The notes under the pieces are model-generated. The model searched no databases, was not told the origin of the DNA, and was given only the letters and a program-made list of their open reading frames with translations. A stretch of 34,066 nucleotides of DNA, from positions 1 to 34,066 of the forward strand of contig JARLIQ010000125.1 in NCBI GenBank assembly GCA_031291645.1, read 5' to 3'. The stretch comes from Caulobacteraceae bacterium (GTDB lineage: Bacteria; Pseudomonadota; Alphaproteobacteria; Caulobacterales; Caulobacteraceae). Positions 17,815 through 24,764 of this stretch are shown piece after piece (position 1 is the first letter of the stretch; the number at the start of each line of letters is the position of its first letter). The position numbers and the translations under genes are program-made.

Positions 17815-18675
17815 TTGCGCCTGTTCATCTTCGGCCCCGGCTATGTGGGCCTCTTTCTGGCGCAACGCCTCGCGGCCGCCGGCTGGCGCGTGGCGGCGAG
17901 CGCGCGCAGCGCGGCCTCCGCGGCGGACCTGGCCGCGCAGGGGATCGAGCCGGTCGATCCGGCGAACGCGGAGGCCATGGACGCGGCGATCGCGCAGGCG
18001 GCGGCGGTGCTGGTCGCCGCCCCGCCGGACGCGCGCGGCTGTCCGGGGCTGGAGCCGGTCGGACGGGCGCTGGCCGGCGGCGGCGCGCCCGGCTGGATCG
18101 GCTATCTGTCCTCGACCGGGGTCTATGGCGACCGCGGCGGGCGATGGGTGTTCGAGGACAGTCCGCTGCGCGCCCAGTCGGTGGTCGGGGCGCGGCGGGT
18201 GGCGGCCGAACGGTCGTGGCTCGACCTGGGCTGCGCCAGCGGCGCGCCGGTGGCCGTCTTCCGCCTGCCCGGCATCTATGGCCCCGGGCGCTCGGCGTTC
18301 GACCGGCTGCGCGACGGCTCGGCCCGGCGCGTCGTGCGGCCCGGCCAGGTCTTCTCCCGCATCCACCGCGACGACCTGACGGCGGCGCTCGAAGCCTCGA
18401 TCGCGCGGCCCCGCGCCGGGGCGATCTACAACGTCTGCGACGACGAGCCCTCGCCGCCGCAGGACGTGATCGCCTACGCCGCCGGCCTGCTGGGCGTGCC
18501 GCCGCCGCCCGAGGTCGCCTTCGACGCGGCGGCGCTGGCCGAGGCCAGCCAGCGCTTCTTCGCCGAGAGCAAGCGCGTCTCCAACGCCCGCGCCAAGGCC
18601 GAACTGGGCTGGCGGCCGGCCTATCCCAGCTATCGGGAAGGGCTGAGGGCGATCCTGGACAAGGAGCAGGCCTAG
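17815..18675 (+). CDS. SDR-family protein, YeeZ-like NAD(P)-binding
   Basis: A 286-residue extended SDR-like protein, probably started at TTG 17815 with GGAGAG about 9 bases upstream. The nucleotide-binding glycine motif is FGPGYVG (6-12). SSTGVYGDRGGRWVFEDSP (99-117) is the family motif around the active-site Ser/Tyr region, followed by FRLPGIYGPGRSAFDRLRDGS and a C-terminal substrate cap. The usual YxxxK is absent: the equivalent helix reads VVGARRVAAER. The YeeZ group commonly departs from that motif, so this is a feature of the type rather than proof of decay. The function of YeeZ-like proteins is not established. It is divergent from the epimerase gene and convergent with the next, sharing the stop bases CTAG. 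Confidence 0.78.
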   Translation: MRLFIFGPGYVGLFLAQRLAAAGWRVAASARSAASAADLAAQGIEPVDPANAEAMDAAIAQAAAVLVAAPPDARGCPGLEPVGRALAGGGAPGWIGYLSSTGVYGDRGGRWVFEDSPLRAQSVVGARRVAAERSWLDLGCASGAPVAVFRLPGIYGPGRSAFDRLRDGSARRVVRPGQVFSRIHRDDLTAALEASIARPRAGAIYNVCDDEPSPPQDVIAYAAGLLGVPPPPEVAFDAAALAEASQRFFAESKRVSNARAKAELGWRPAYPSYREGLRAILDKEQA

Positions 18676-19412
18676 CCCAGTTCCTCCACCGCCGCGATCA
18701 GCCGGGCGATGTCCTGGGGGCGCGAGAGGCGGTGGTCGCCGTCGCGCGCCAGGGTGAAGACCAGGTCCTCGGCCTCGAGCGCCAGGGCCAGGTCCAGGGC
18801 GTGGCGCCAGGGCACGTCCGGGTCGGCGCCGCCCTGCAGGATGCGGACGGGCGCCTTGATCCCGACCGGCCCGGGCAGGATCTGCCAGCGGCGGCCGTCC
18901 TCGATCAACGCCCGCGAGATCGGATAGGGATCGCCATAGGCCGAGGGGCGCAGCCATACCCCGTTCCGCTCGATCGCCCGGCGGGCCGCGGGCTCCAGCT
19001 CGGCCCAGATCAGCCGCTCGGTGAAGTCGGCGGCGGGCGCCACCAACGCGAGGCCGGCGATGCGCTCCAGCCGGGCCAGGCCAGCAAGGCAGGCCAGCCA
19101 GGCGCCCATCGACGAGCCGACCAGCACCAGCGGCCCCTCGGTCAGGGCGTCGATCACCGCCAGGGCGTCGGCCCGCCAGCGCGTGACGGTCCCCTCGGCG
19201 AAGTCGCCCGACGACTCGCCGTGGCCGAAATAGTCGAACCGCACATAGGCCCGGCCCACCGCCAGCGCCCAGTCGGCCAGGGCCTGGGCCTTGGTCCCGG
19301 CCATGTCGGACCTGAACCCGCCCAGCCAGACCACCGTCGGCCCGTCGCCGTCCACCCGCCGCCAGGCCAGGCGCGCGCCGCCGTCGTCCAGGAACCCCGC
19401 CGTCTCGCCCAT
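18672..19412 (-). CDS. Alpha/beta hydrolase, ABHD10-like
   Basis: A 246-residue alpha/beta hydrolase. The nucleophile elbow is GSSMGAWLA with S101. The segment VRFDYFGHGESSGDF is characteristic of the bacterial group related to human ABHD10, a thioesterase and acyl-glucuronide esterase. The acid is probably in GGADPDVPW and the histidine in GDHRLSRPQDI. There is no signal peptide. An in-frame ATG at 19445 would add 11 residues and has GAGG close upstream; I prefer 19412 because the fold begins there, but the start is uncertain. Substrate unknown. Its stop overlaps that of the SDR gene in CTAG, and it is divergent from the GT4 gene. Confidence 0.8.
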   Translation of the reverse strand: MGETAGFLDDGGARLAWRRVDGDGPTVVWLGGFRSDMAGTKAQALADWALAVGRAYVRFDYFGHGESSGDFAEGTVTRWRADALAVIDALTEGPLVLVGSSMGAWLACLAGLARLERIAGLALVAPAADFTERLIWAELEPAARRAIERNGVWLRPSAYGDPYPISRALIEDGRRWQILPGPVGIKAPVRILQGGADPDVPWRHALDLALALEAEDLVFTLARDGDHRLSRPQDIARLIAAVEELG

Positions 19413-19478
19413 CGCCGTCCGCCGCAGCCAGCCCGATCCAGGCATTTACCTCGCCGGCCAAGTCGCTATGGAGGGCGG

Positions 19479-20645
19479 ATGACGCGGCTGCCTCCCCATT
19501 TCACCCTTTTGCAGGTGACGCCAGAGCTGGAGACCGGCGGGGCCGAGCAGACCACGCTGGACGTCGCCGCGGCCGTGGTGCGCGCCGGCGGCCGCTCGAT
19601 CGTCGCCTCGCGCGGCGGGCGCATGGCGCTGGGCCTGGTGGCCAGCGGGGCGGCGCTGGTCGAGATGCCGGTCCACTCCAAGAACCCCTTCACCATCCTG
19701 GCCAACGCCGTGCGCCTGGCCGCCCTGATCGAGCGCGAGAAGGTCAGCCTGGTCCACGTCCGCTCGCGCGCGCCGGCGTTCAGCGCCCTGATCGCCGCCA
19801 AGGCGATGCGCGTGCCGTTCCTGGCCACCTATCACGGGGTCTACGGCGGCGGGGGGGCGCTGAAGCGCTGGTACAACGCCATCATGACCCGGGGCGAGGT
19901 GGTGATCGCCAACTCCGAGTTCACCCGCGAGCGGGTGATCGCCGAGCACCGCATCGACCCGGCCAAGGTGATCGCCATCCCGCGCGGCGTCGACCTGGCC
20001 CGCTTCGATCCGGCCAAGGTCCCCGCCGAGCGCGTCCAGGCGCTGGGCCAGCGGTGGGCCGTCGGCCCGGGCGACGGCCGGGTGAAGTTCCTGCTGGCCG
20101 GACGGCTGACGCGCTGGAAGGGCCAGCGCCTGCTGATCGAGGCCGCCGCGCGGCTGAAGGCCGAGGGCCGGTCGGACTTCCAGGTGCTGCTGGTCGGCGA
20201 CGACCAGGGCCGCGGCGCCTATCGCCAGGAGCTGGCGTCGCAGATCGCCGCCGCCGGCCTGGGCGAGGCGGTGCGCCTGGTCGGCCACTGCGACGACATG
20301 CCGGCGGCCTATCTGCTGGCCGACGTCGCCTGCACCCCCTCGCTGCAGCCCGAGCCGTTCGGCCGCACGGCGGTCGAGCCCCAGGCGATGGGCCGGCCGG
20401 TGCTGGCCGCCGACCACGGCGCGGCGCGCGAGACGGTGGTCGCGGGCGAGACCGGCTGGCTGGTCCCGCCGGGCGACGCGGCGGCCTGGGCGAAGGCGAT
20501 GGCGGCGGCGATCGACGCGGGGCCGAAGCGCCGCGCGGCGATGGGCAAGGCCGGCGCCGCCCGCGCGCGCAAACTCTATTCCGTCGAGGCCATGTGCGAG
20601 GCGACGCTGGCGGTCTACGTTCGGCTGGCCGGGAGGCGCGGCTGA
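19479..20645 (+). CDS. Glycosyltransferase family 4
   Basis: A 388-residue GT-B glycosyltransferase. The N-terminal acceptor domain begins LLQVTPELETGGAEQTTLDVA, with the glycine-rich loop typical of GT4. The donor domain includes LLAGRLTRWKGQRLLIEAA, RLVGHCDDMPAAYLLADVACTPS and the EX7E-type region EPFGRTAVEPQAMGRPVLA, which retains both glutamates. It is expected to be a retaining enzyme using a nucleotide sugar at the inner membrane. The ATG at 19479 follows GGAGGGC. It overlaps the GT9 gene by one base (TGATG), a coupled pair typical of LPS core or O-chain assembly. The donor and acceptor cannot be read from the sequence. Confidence 0.9.
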   Translation: MTRLPPHFTLLQVTPELETGGAEQTTLDVAAAVVRAGGRSIVASRGGRMALGLVASGAALVEMPVHSKNPFTILANAVRLAALIEREKVSLVHVRSRAPAFSALIAAKAMRVPFLATYHGVYGGGGALKRWYNAIMTRGEVVIANSEFTRERVIAEHRIDPAKVIAIPRGVDLARFDPAKVPAERVQALGQRWAVGPGDGRVKFLLAGRLTRWKGQRLLIEAAARLKAEGRSDFQVLLVGDDQGRGAYRQELASQIAAAGLGEAVRLVGHCDDMPAAYLLADVACTPSLQPEPFGRTAVEPQAMGRPVLAADHGAARETVVAGETGWLVPPGDAAAWAKAMAAAIDAGPKRRAAMGKAGAARARKLYSVEAMCEATLAVYVRLAGRRG

Positions 20646-21619
20646 TGGCCCGGGCCACGAACATCGCCAAGGTGCTGGTCATCGCGCGCGGCCCGCTGGA
20701 GCGGTTCGTGCTGGCGCTGGCGGCCATGCGCCGTATCCGCGAGGCCCACCCGCAGGCCCAGATCCACCTTCTGACCAGCCCCCCGTTCGAAGCCCTGGCC
20801 CAGGCCTGCCCCTATGTCGACCGGGTCGACGCCGACGGCCAGCCCGAGGACCTCGGCGACTGGGCCGAACTGGTCGGCCGGCTGCGCGGGGCGAAGTTCG
20901 ACCGGGTCTACGACCTGGAAGGCTCGGCCTGGACCGGCCGCCTGTTCCTGCTCCTGCGCCCGTTTCCACCGGCATGGTCGGGCTCGGCCTTCGGCTGCGC
21001 CCTGCCCCACCGCAACCCGCAGCGCCGCGCCATGCATCCCCTGGAGCGCCACGCCGACCAGCTGAAGGCGGCGGGGATCTGGCCCGACGCCCCGACCTCG
21101 CCCGGCGCCGCGCCGCCGCCGGACGCGTCCTGGATCGGCCGGCGCGCCCTGGCGCCGCGGGTCCAGCCCCGGCTGCACGTGCTGCTGGCGCCCGGCGCGG
21201 CGGCCGCGCCGGAGGCCGCGCGCTGGCCGGTGCGGGCCTACGGCGAGCTGGCCCAGCGGCTGCGGGCCCAGGGGTATGACGTCATCGTGCTGGGCGGGCC
21301 GGCGGAGAGCGTCCTGGCCCAGGCCATCCAGCACCGCGCCCAGGCCCGCGACCTGACCGGCCGCACCGACTTCGCCCAGGTCGCCGCGCTCGCCGCGCGC
21401 GCGGCGCTGGCCGTCGGCAACGACACCGGCCTGATGCACCTGGTGGCGGCGGCCGGCGCGCCGACCCTGGCCCTGCTGCCCAGGACGGCCGATCCGCACC
21501 GCGCCGCGCCTCGCGGCCACGTGGCCGTGCTGCACGCCGAAGACCTGCATCGGCTCGGTGTCGACGAGGTGTTGCGGGCGGCCGAACGGCTGATCCCGCC
21601 GATTCAGAAAACCATGTGA
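20645..21619 (+). CDS. Glycosyltransferase family 9 (heptosyltransferase-like)
   Basis: A 324-residue GT-B inverting glycosyltransferase of the WaaC/WaaF/RfaF-related family. It begins with [23 protein letters not shown], the GT9 start block in which GPLGDF-type residues bind the acceptor side. The donor half has [27 protein letters not shown] and the signature [39 protein letters not shown]. The usual lysine before RWP is alanine here. Heptose transfer is not certain: Caulobacterales cores vary, and members of this family also transfer other sugars. Its start overlaps the GT4 stop, and a promoter-like region for infC follows. Confidence 0.88.
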   Translation: MARATNIAKVLVIARGPLERFVLALAAMRRIREAHPQAQIHLLTSPPFEALAQACPYVDRVDADGQPEDLGDWAELVGRLRGAKFDRVYDLEGSAWTGRLFLLLRPFPPAWSGSAFGCALPHRNPQRRAMHPLERHADQLKAAGIWPDAPTSPGAAPPPDASWIGRRALAPRVQPRLHVLLAPGAAAAPEAARWPVRAYGELAQRLRAQGYDVIVLGGPAESVLAQAIQHRAQARDLTGRTDFAQVAALAARAALAVGNDTGLMHLVAAAGAPTLALLPRTADPHRAAPRGHVAVLHAEDLHRLGVDEVLRAAERLIPPIQKTM

Positions 21620-21629
21620 TCCCGGCGCC

Positions 21630-21658
21630 TTGATCGGAGGGGGCGGGTCCTTCATATT
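21630..21658 (+). promoter_or_regulatory. Candidate infC promoter
   Basis: TTGATC (21630-21635) and CATATT (21653-21658) are separated by 17 bases and stand out as AT-rich islands. They match four of six positions each of the general -35 and -10 boxes. Transcription would start near 21665, giving an infC leader of about 60 bases. Confidence 0.42.
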
Positions 21659-21666
21659 TCCCGTGT

Positions 21667-21694
21667 GCGTCGCCACCGCTTCGCGCGTCGCCAC
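21667..21694 (+). repeat. Pair of 10-base direct repeats in the infC leader
   Basis: GCGTCGCCAC occurs at 21667-21676 and again at 21685-21694, an exact repeat with an 18-base period, between the candidate promoter and the infC ribosome site. It could be a protein-binding site or a chance event in GC-rich DNA. Confidence 0.4.
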
Positions 21695-21725
21695 ATTGCG
21701 TCAACAGCCTCAGGAGAGCCTGCCT

Positions 21726-22259
21726 ATTCGTCGTCCCATGCCAGCGCCCCCGTCCAAGGACGGTCCGCGCATCAATGATGAGATCCGTGTCCCCCGCGTG
21801 CTCCTGATCGACGAGCAAGGCGAGAAACAAGGGATCATGCCCACCGCCTCGGCGCTCGAAGCCGCTGAGGAAGCTGGCCTGGACCTTGTCGAGGTGTCAC
21901 CCAATTCGGACCCGCCGGTCTGCAAGATCCTCGACTACGGCAAGTACAAATTCCAGGAACAGAAGAAGAAGGGCGAGGCGCGCAAGCGTCAGAAGCTGGT
22001 CGAAATCAAGGAGATCAAGCTTCGCCCGAACATCGACACGCATGACTACGACGTCAAGGCCAAGGCCATGCACCGCTTCTTCGAAGAGGGTGACAAGGTC
22101 AAGGTGACGCTGCGGTTCCGCGGCGGGGAGATGCGCCACCCCGAACTCGGCATGAAGCTGCTCCAGCAGGTCAAGGCCGACTTCGATCCGGTGGCCAAGG
22201 TCGAGTACGAGCCCCGCATGGAAGGCCGCCAGATGGTGATGATCCTGGCCCCTCGCTAG
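21726..22259 (+). CDS. infC: Translation initiation factor IF-3, AUU start
   Basis: A 177-residue factor that binds the 30S subunit, blocks 50S joining and checks start-codon pairing. The N-domain begins with the conserved [23 protein letters not shown] and carries [19 protein letters not shown]; the linker is lysine-rich ([14 protein letters not shown]); the C-domain includes [18 protein letters not shown] and [14 protein letters not shown] place the start at ATT 21726, not ATG 21738: AGGAGA at 21712-21717 is correctly spaced from ATT and too far from ATG. The resulting N-terminus (M)RRPM also matches the MRRP start seen in other alphaproteobacterial IF-3s. An AUU start is the basis of IF-3 autoregulation in E. 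coli. Confidence 0.94.
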   Translation: MRRPMPAPPSKDGPRINDEIRVPRVLLIDEQGEKQGIMPTASALEAAEEAGLDLVEVSPNSDPPVCKILDYGKYKFQEQKKKGEARKRQKLVEIKEIKLRPNIDTHDYDVKAKAMHRFFEEGDKVKVTLRFRGGEMRHPELGMKLLQQVKADFDPVAKVEYEPRMEGRQMVMILAPR

Positions 22260-22266
22260 GATCACC

Positions 22267-22291
22267 GGCCGCGCGCCATCGCGGCCCTTTT
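22267..22291 (+). terminator. Intrinsic terminator after infC
   Basis: GGCCGCG (22267-22273) pairs perfectly with CGCGGCC (22280-22286) around a 6-base loop and is followed by CTTTT at 22287-22291. It begins 7 bases after the infC stop, so infC appears to be terminated apart from the downstream genes. Confidence 0.75.
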
Positions 22292-22311
22292 CTGCAAAAT
22301 CCATCGAATTA

Positions 22312-22333
22312 GGGGACGCCGCGAGGCGTTCCC
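22312..22333 (+). other. Second stem-loop downstream of infC
   Basis: Nine pairs (22312-22320 with 22325-22333, one of them G-T) are capped by a GCGA tetraloop. It has no T-run. It follows the infC terminator by 20 bases and may protect the 3' end or belong to the MFS leader region. Confidence 0.4.
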
Positions 22334-22427
22334 GCCCCTTCCGGGCCGATTTGGCCGGATTTTCGCGTCTGCGCGTGGCCAAAAGGATACGCAAGCGCGA
22401 TTGGACCCGATCCGATCGTTACGGTGG

Positions 22428-22455
22428 TTGCCGGGACTCGGTCGGGACGTTATCT
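22428..22455 (+). promoter_or_regulatory. Candidate promoter of the MFS gene
   Basis: TTGCCG (22428-22433) and TTATCT (22450-22455) are spaced by 16 bases. Transcription would begin about at the ATG at 22464, which has no clear SD, so the mRNA may be leaderless or nearly so. Confidence 0.3.
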
Positions 22456-22463
22456 GCGTTCAC

Positions 22464-23705
22464 ATGTCCGCGGTCTCGCCCGATCCAGCGGCGCGGCGGT
22501 CCGTCGCGGCGCTCTACACCCTCTTGTCGGTGATGTTCATCAACATGCTGGGGTTCGGCATCGTGGTGCCCCTGCTGCCGTTCTACGCCCAGTCGTTCCA
22601 CGCCCAGGCCTGGCAGATCGCGCTGATCTTCTCGGCCTATTCGATCGGCTCGTTCTTCGGCGAGCCGTTCTGGGGGCGGCTGTCGGACCGCATCGGGCGC
22701 AAGCCGATCCTGATCAGCACGCTCGCCTGCAACTGCCTGACCTATCTGGCGCTGGCCTTCGCGCCCAACATCTACGTCGCCTTCCTGGTCCGGCTGCTGG
22801 GCGGCATGGCCGCCGGCAACGGTTCGGTGGTCCAGGGCTACATCGCCGACGTCACCGCGCCGGAGGACCGGGCGGGGCGGATGGCCAAGCTGGGCGCGGC
22901 CTACAACCTCGGCTTCATCGTCGGCCCGTTCATCGGCGGGGTGCTGGCCAGGCCCTCGGCCGGGCCGATCGGCTTCCAGATCCCGCTGCTCGTCGCCTCC
23001 ACGCTCGGCGGCCTGGCGGCGATCGGCGTGGCGCTGGTGGTCCGCGAGAGCCGCCAGCGCAACAAGGTGGCCGGGCGCGCGCCCAACCGCTGGGTGATGT
23101 TCGGCTTCGCCGCCCGCCACCCGGTGATCGGCCGGCTGATGCTTTTGACCTTCGTGGTCGGCTTCGCCTTCACAGGGATCGAATCGACCTTCGGCCTCTG
23201 GGCCCAGCACCGCTTCGGCTGGCAGCCGCGCGACGTGGGGATCTGCTTCGGCGTGACCGGGGCGGCGGCCGCCTTCTCCCAGTTCTTCGTCACCGGGCCC
23301 CTGTCGCGGCGCTACGGCGAGGCGCCGATGCTGGCGCTCGGCATGGCCGGCACCGTGCTGTGCACCGCCCTGCAGCCCTTCTCCGACGGCCACTGGAGGA
23401 CCATCGCCCTGATGGCCTCGATGGCCGTCTTCCAGTCGGTCGCCTTCCCCAACGCCGGAGCGCTGATGTCGCGCAACATCGACGAGAACCACCAGGGCCA
23501 GGTGATGGGGCTGAACAACGCCGCCGGCGCCTTCGCCCGGTTCGTCGGCCCCCTGTGCGCGGGCCTGGTGTTCAGCGGGATCAGCGTCGACGGCCCCTTC
23601 TACATGGGCGCGCTGATCGTGGCGCCGGCCATCTTCCTGGCCCTGTCGGCCGGCCGCGCGGCCCAACGCAACCACGTGGGCGCCCTGGCGGTCTCGTTCG
23701 ACTAG
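22464..23705 (+). CDS. MFS transporter, DHA1 (TetA-like) family
   Basis: A 413-residue inner-membrane protein with about 12 hydrophobic segments, probably a drug or metabolite:proton antiporter. The first helix starts near residue 17 (AALYTLLSVMFINMLGFGIVVPLLPFY). MFS motif A, GRLSDRIGRKPIL, follows helix 2. Helix 5 has the antiporter-type AAYNLGFIVGPFIGG, close to motif C. The central loop (about 195-210) is rich in Arg/Gln/Asn. The substrate is unknown; no resistance phenotype should be assumed. I chose ATG 22464; a TTG at 22401 in frame has no support. Its position between infC and rpmI is unusual: these translation genes are normally adjacent. Two palindromes follow it. Confidence 0.88.
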   Translation: MSAVSPDPAARRSVAALYTLLSVMFINMLGFGIVVPLLPFYAQSFHAQAWQIALIFSAYSIGSFFGEPFWGRLSDRIGRKPILISTLACNCLTYLALAFAPNIYVAFLVRLLGGMAAGNGSVVQGYIADVTAPEDRAGRMAKLGAAYNLGFIVGPFIGGVLARPSAGPIGFQIPLLVASTLGGLAAIGVALVVRESRQRNKVAGRAPNRWVMFGFAARHPVIGRLMLLTFVVGFAFTGIESTFGLWAQHRFGWQPRDVGICFGVTGAAAAFSQFFVTGPLSRRYGEAPMLALGMAGTVLCTALQPFSDGHWRTIALMASMAVFQSVAFPNAGALMSRNIDENHQGQVMGLNNAAGAFARFVGPLCAGLVFSGISVDGPFYMGALIVAPAIFLALSAGRAAQRNHVGALAVSFD

Positions 23706-23762
23706 AGCGGGTTGAGGAAAAGTGCGAAGCGGTTTTCCGCCCGCAACCCGCTCTCACTTTTT
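23705..23762 (+). repeat. Palindromic element with terminator-like end after the MFS gene
   Basis: GAGCGGGTT (23705-23713) pairs with AACCCGCTC (23745-23753), and an inner GGAAAA (23716-23721) pairs with TTTTCC (23733-23738). TTTTT follows at 23758-23762. The first G of the stem is the last base of the MFS stop codon. The pattern resembles dispersed palindromic repeats of alphaproteobacterial intergenic regions, and it may double as a terminator. Confidence 0.6.
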
Positions 23763-23769
23763 AGAAGCG

Positions 23770-23812
23770 ATCACGATGGTTTTGGATTGATGCAATCCAA
23801 AGCCATCGTGAT
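23770..23812. repeat. Long near-perfect palindrome before rpmI
   Basis: Bases 23770-23788 pair with 23794-23812 (19 pairs, one T-G) around a GATGC loop; the ends are ATCACGATGG and CCATCGTGAT. It is AT-richer than the surroundings and follows the previous palindrome by 7 bases. Tandem placement suggests one composite repeat unit, MITE- or REP-like, but no second copy is in this window. Confidence 0.65.
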
Positions 23813-23827
23813 CTAGGCTCGCAAGTC

Positions 23828-23856
23828 TTGCTTTCGGCGGGGCTTTCGACTATGCA
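23828..23856 (+). promoter_or_regulatory. Candidate promoter of rpmI-rplT
   Basis: TTGCTT (23828-23833) and TATGCA (23851-23856) with a 17-base spacer lie about 95 bases before rpmI, downstream of the palindromes. Because rpmI is separated from infC by two terminator-like structures, it needs its own promoter, and this is the best candidate I see. Confidence 0.4.
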
Positions 23857-23949
23857 CCGCCCCTTCTCGGAACCGCCTGGCCCAAGGCATGCCATGGCGG
23901 CTCGTCACGCTTTACCAGAGGACGGGGTCCCTAAAGGCTCCGCTGCGAA

Positions 23950-24147
23950 ATGCCGAAGTTGAAGACGAAATCGGGCGCCAAGAAGCGCTTCAAGATCACC
24001 GCGACGGGCAAGGTCAAGGCCGGCGTGGCAGGCAAGCGGCACCGCTTGATCAGCCACAACGCCAAGTACATCCGGCAAAACCGCGGGACTAAGGTGATGA
24101 GCGACTCGGACGCTAAGGTCATCAAGTCCTGGATGCCGTACAGCTAA
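23950..24147 (+). CDS. rpmI: 50S ribosomal protein L35
   Basis: A 65-residue, highly basic ribosomal protein. The start [22 protein letters not shown] and the middle [10 protein letters not shown] are diagnostic, as is the later [11 protein letters not shown]-type segment ([15 protein letters not shown]). It has the normal length. It is followed by rplT after 25 bases, the standard pair. The usual third partner, infC, is 1.7 kb upstream beyond the MFS gene. Confidence 0.97.
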   Translation: MPKLKTKSGAKKRFKITATGKVKAGVAGKRHRLISHNAKYIRQNRGTKVMSDSDAKVIKSWMPYS

Positions 24148-24172
24148 GCCCAGAAAGACAAGGTGATCTAAG

Positions 24173-24529
24173 ATGGCTCGCGTCACTCGGGGCGTAACGT
24201 CCCATGCCAAGCACAAGAAGGTTCTGGAGCAGGCCAAGGGCTTCCATGGCCGCCGGAAGAACACCATCCGCGCCGCCAAGGCCGCGGTGGACAAGGCCGG
24301 CCAGTACGCCTACCGCGACCGCAAGGTCCGCAAGCGCAATTTCCGCGCCCTGTGGATCCAGCGGATCAACGCCGCGGCCCGGCTCGAAGGCTTCACCTAT
24401 TCCCGATTTATCCACGGCCTTGAACTGGCCGGCATCGAGATGGACCGCAAGGTCCTGGCCGATGTCGCAGGGGCCGATCCCGCCGCGTTCAAGGCCATCG
24501 CCGACAAGGTCCGCGCCGCGCTGGCGTAA
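24173..24529 (+). CDS. rplT: 50S ribosomal protein L20
   Basis: A 118-residue protein essential for early 50S assembly, binding 23S rRNA. The N-terminal basic extension [30 protein letters not shown] and the globular part with [31 protein letters not shown] are textbook L20. In E. coli, L20 also represses its own operon by binding the leader; whether the region before rpmI contains such a site here cannot be judged. Downstream are two inverted palindromes and then pheS. Confidence 0.97.
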   Translation: MARVTRGVTSHAKHKKVLEQAKGFHGRRKNTIRAAKAAVDKAGQYAYRDRKVRKRNFRALWIQRINAAARLEGFTYSRFIHGLELAGIEMDRKVLADVAGADPAAFKAIADKVRAALA

Positions 24530-24540
24530 GCGGACCTGAG

Positions 24541-24565
24541 CCCTTCCCCCTCGATGGGGGAAGGG
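24541..24565. repeat. Palindrome A of an inverted REP-like pair (rplT-pheS gap)
   Basis: CCCTTCCCCC (24541-24550) pairs perfectly with GGGGGAAGGG (24556-24565) around TCGAT. It begins 12 bases after the rplT stop and lacks a T-run. The whole 25-base unit is the exact reverse complement of the unit at 24670-24694. Confidence 0.75.
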
Positions 24566-24669
24566 TTGGGATGGGGGTGTCGGCAAGGCCCCTCCCGGCC
24601 GGCCGCCGTTCGGCGCCGGCGCCCAACCGCGCCCTGCACCCCTATTCTGCGGTTGCACCCCCAACCCCG

Positions 24670-24694
24670 CCCTTCCCCCATCGAGGGGGAAGGG
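24670..24694. repeat. Palindrome B of an inverted REP-like pair (rplT-pheS gap)
   Basis: CCCTTCCCCC (24670-24679), loop ATCGA, GGGGGAAGGG (24685-24694): the exact inverse of palindrome A. The inner flanks are also related (TTGGGATGGGGGTG beside A; CACCCCCAACCCCG beside B), giving a roughly 150-base head-to-head element, like a BIME. The 104 bases between hold no gene. Confidence 0.75.
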
Positions 24695-24764
24695 AGTCGC
24701 TGGCCGCGCGCCTGACGGGTGCGCCGGCTTGTAGGTTGGATGGAAGACGGGCAAGGACGAGGCG

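Noticed and set aside
17547-20645. A 1032-residue frame that looks like a giant fusion protein ending in the glycosyltransferase
   Set aside because: Only the part from 19479 is a real gene. The upstream part is antisense to the hydrolase and epimerase genes and is open only because GC-rich DNA has few stops.
16643-21619. A recently acquired O-antigen island
   Set aside because: Base composition and codon use match the neighbours and there is no mobility gene, tRNA junction or flanking repeat.
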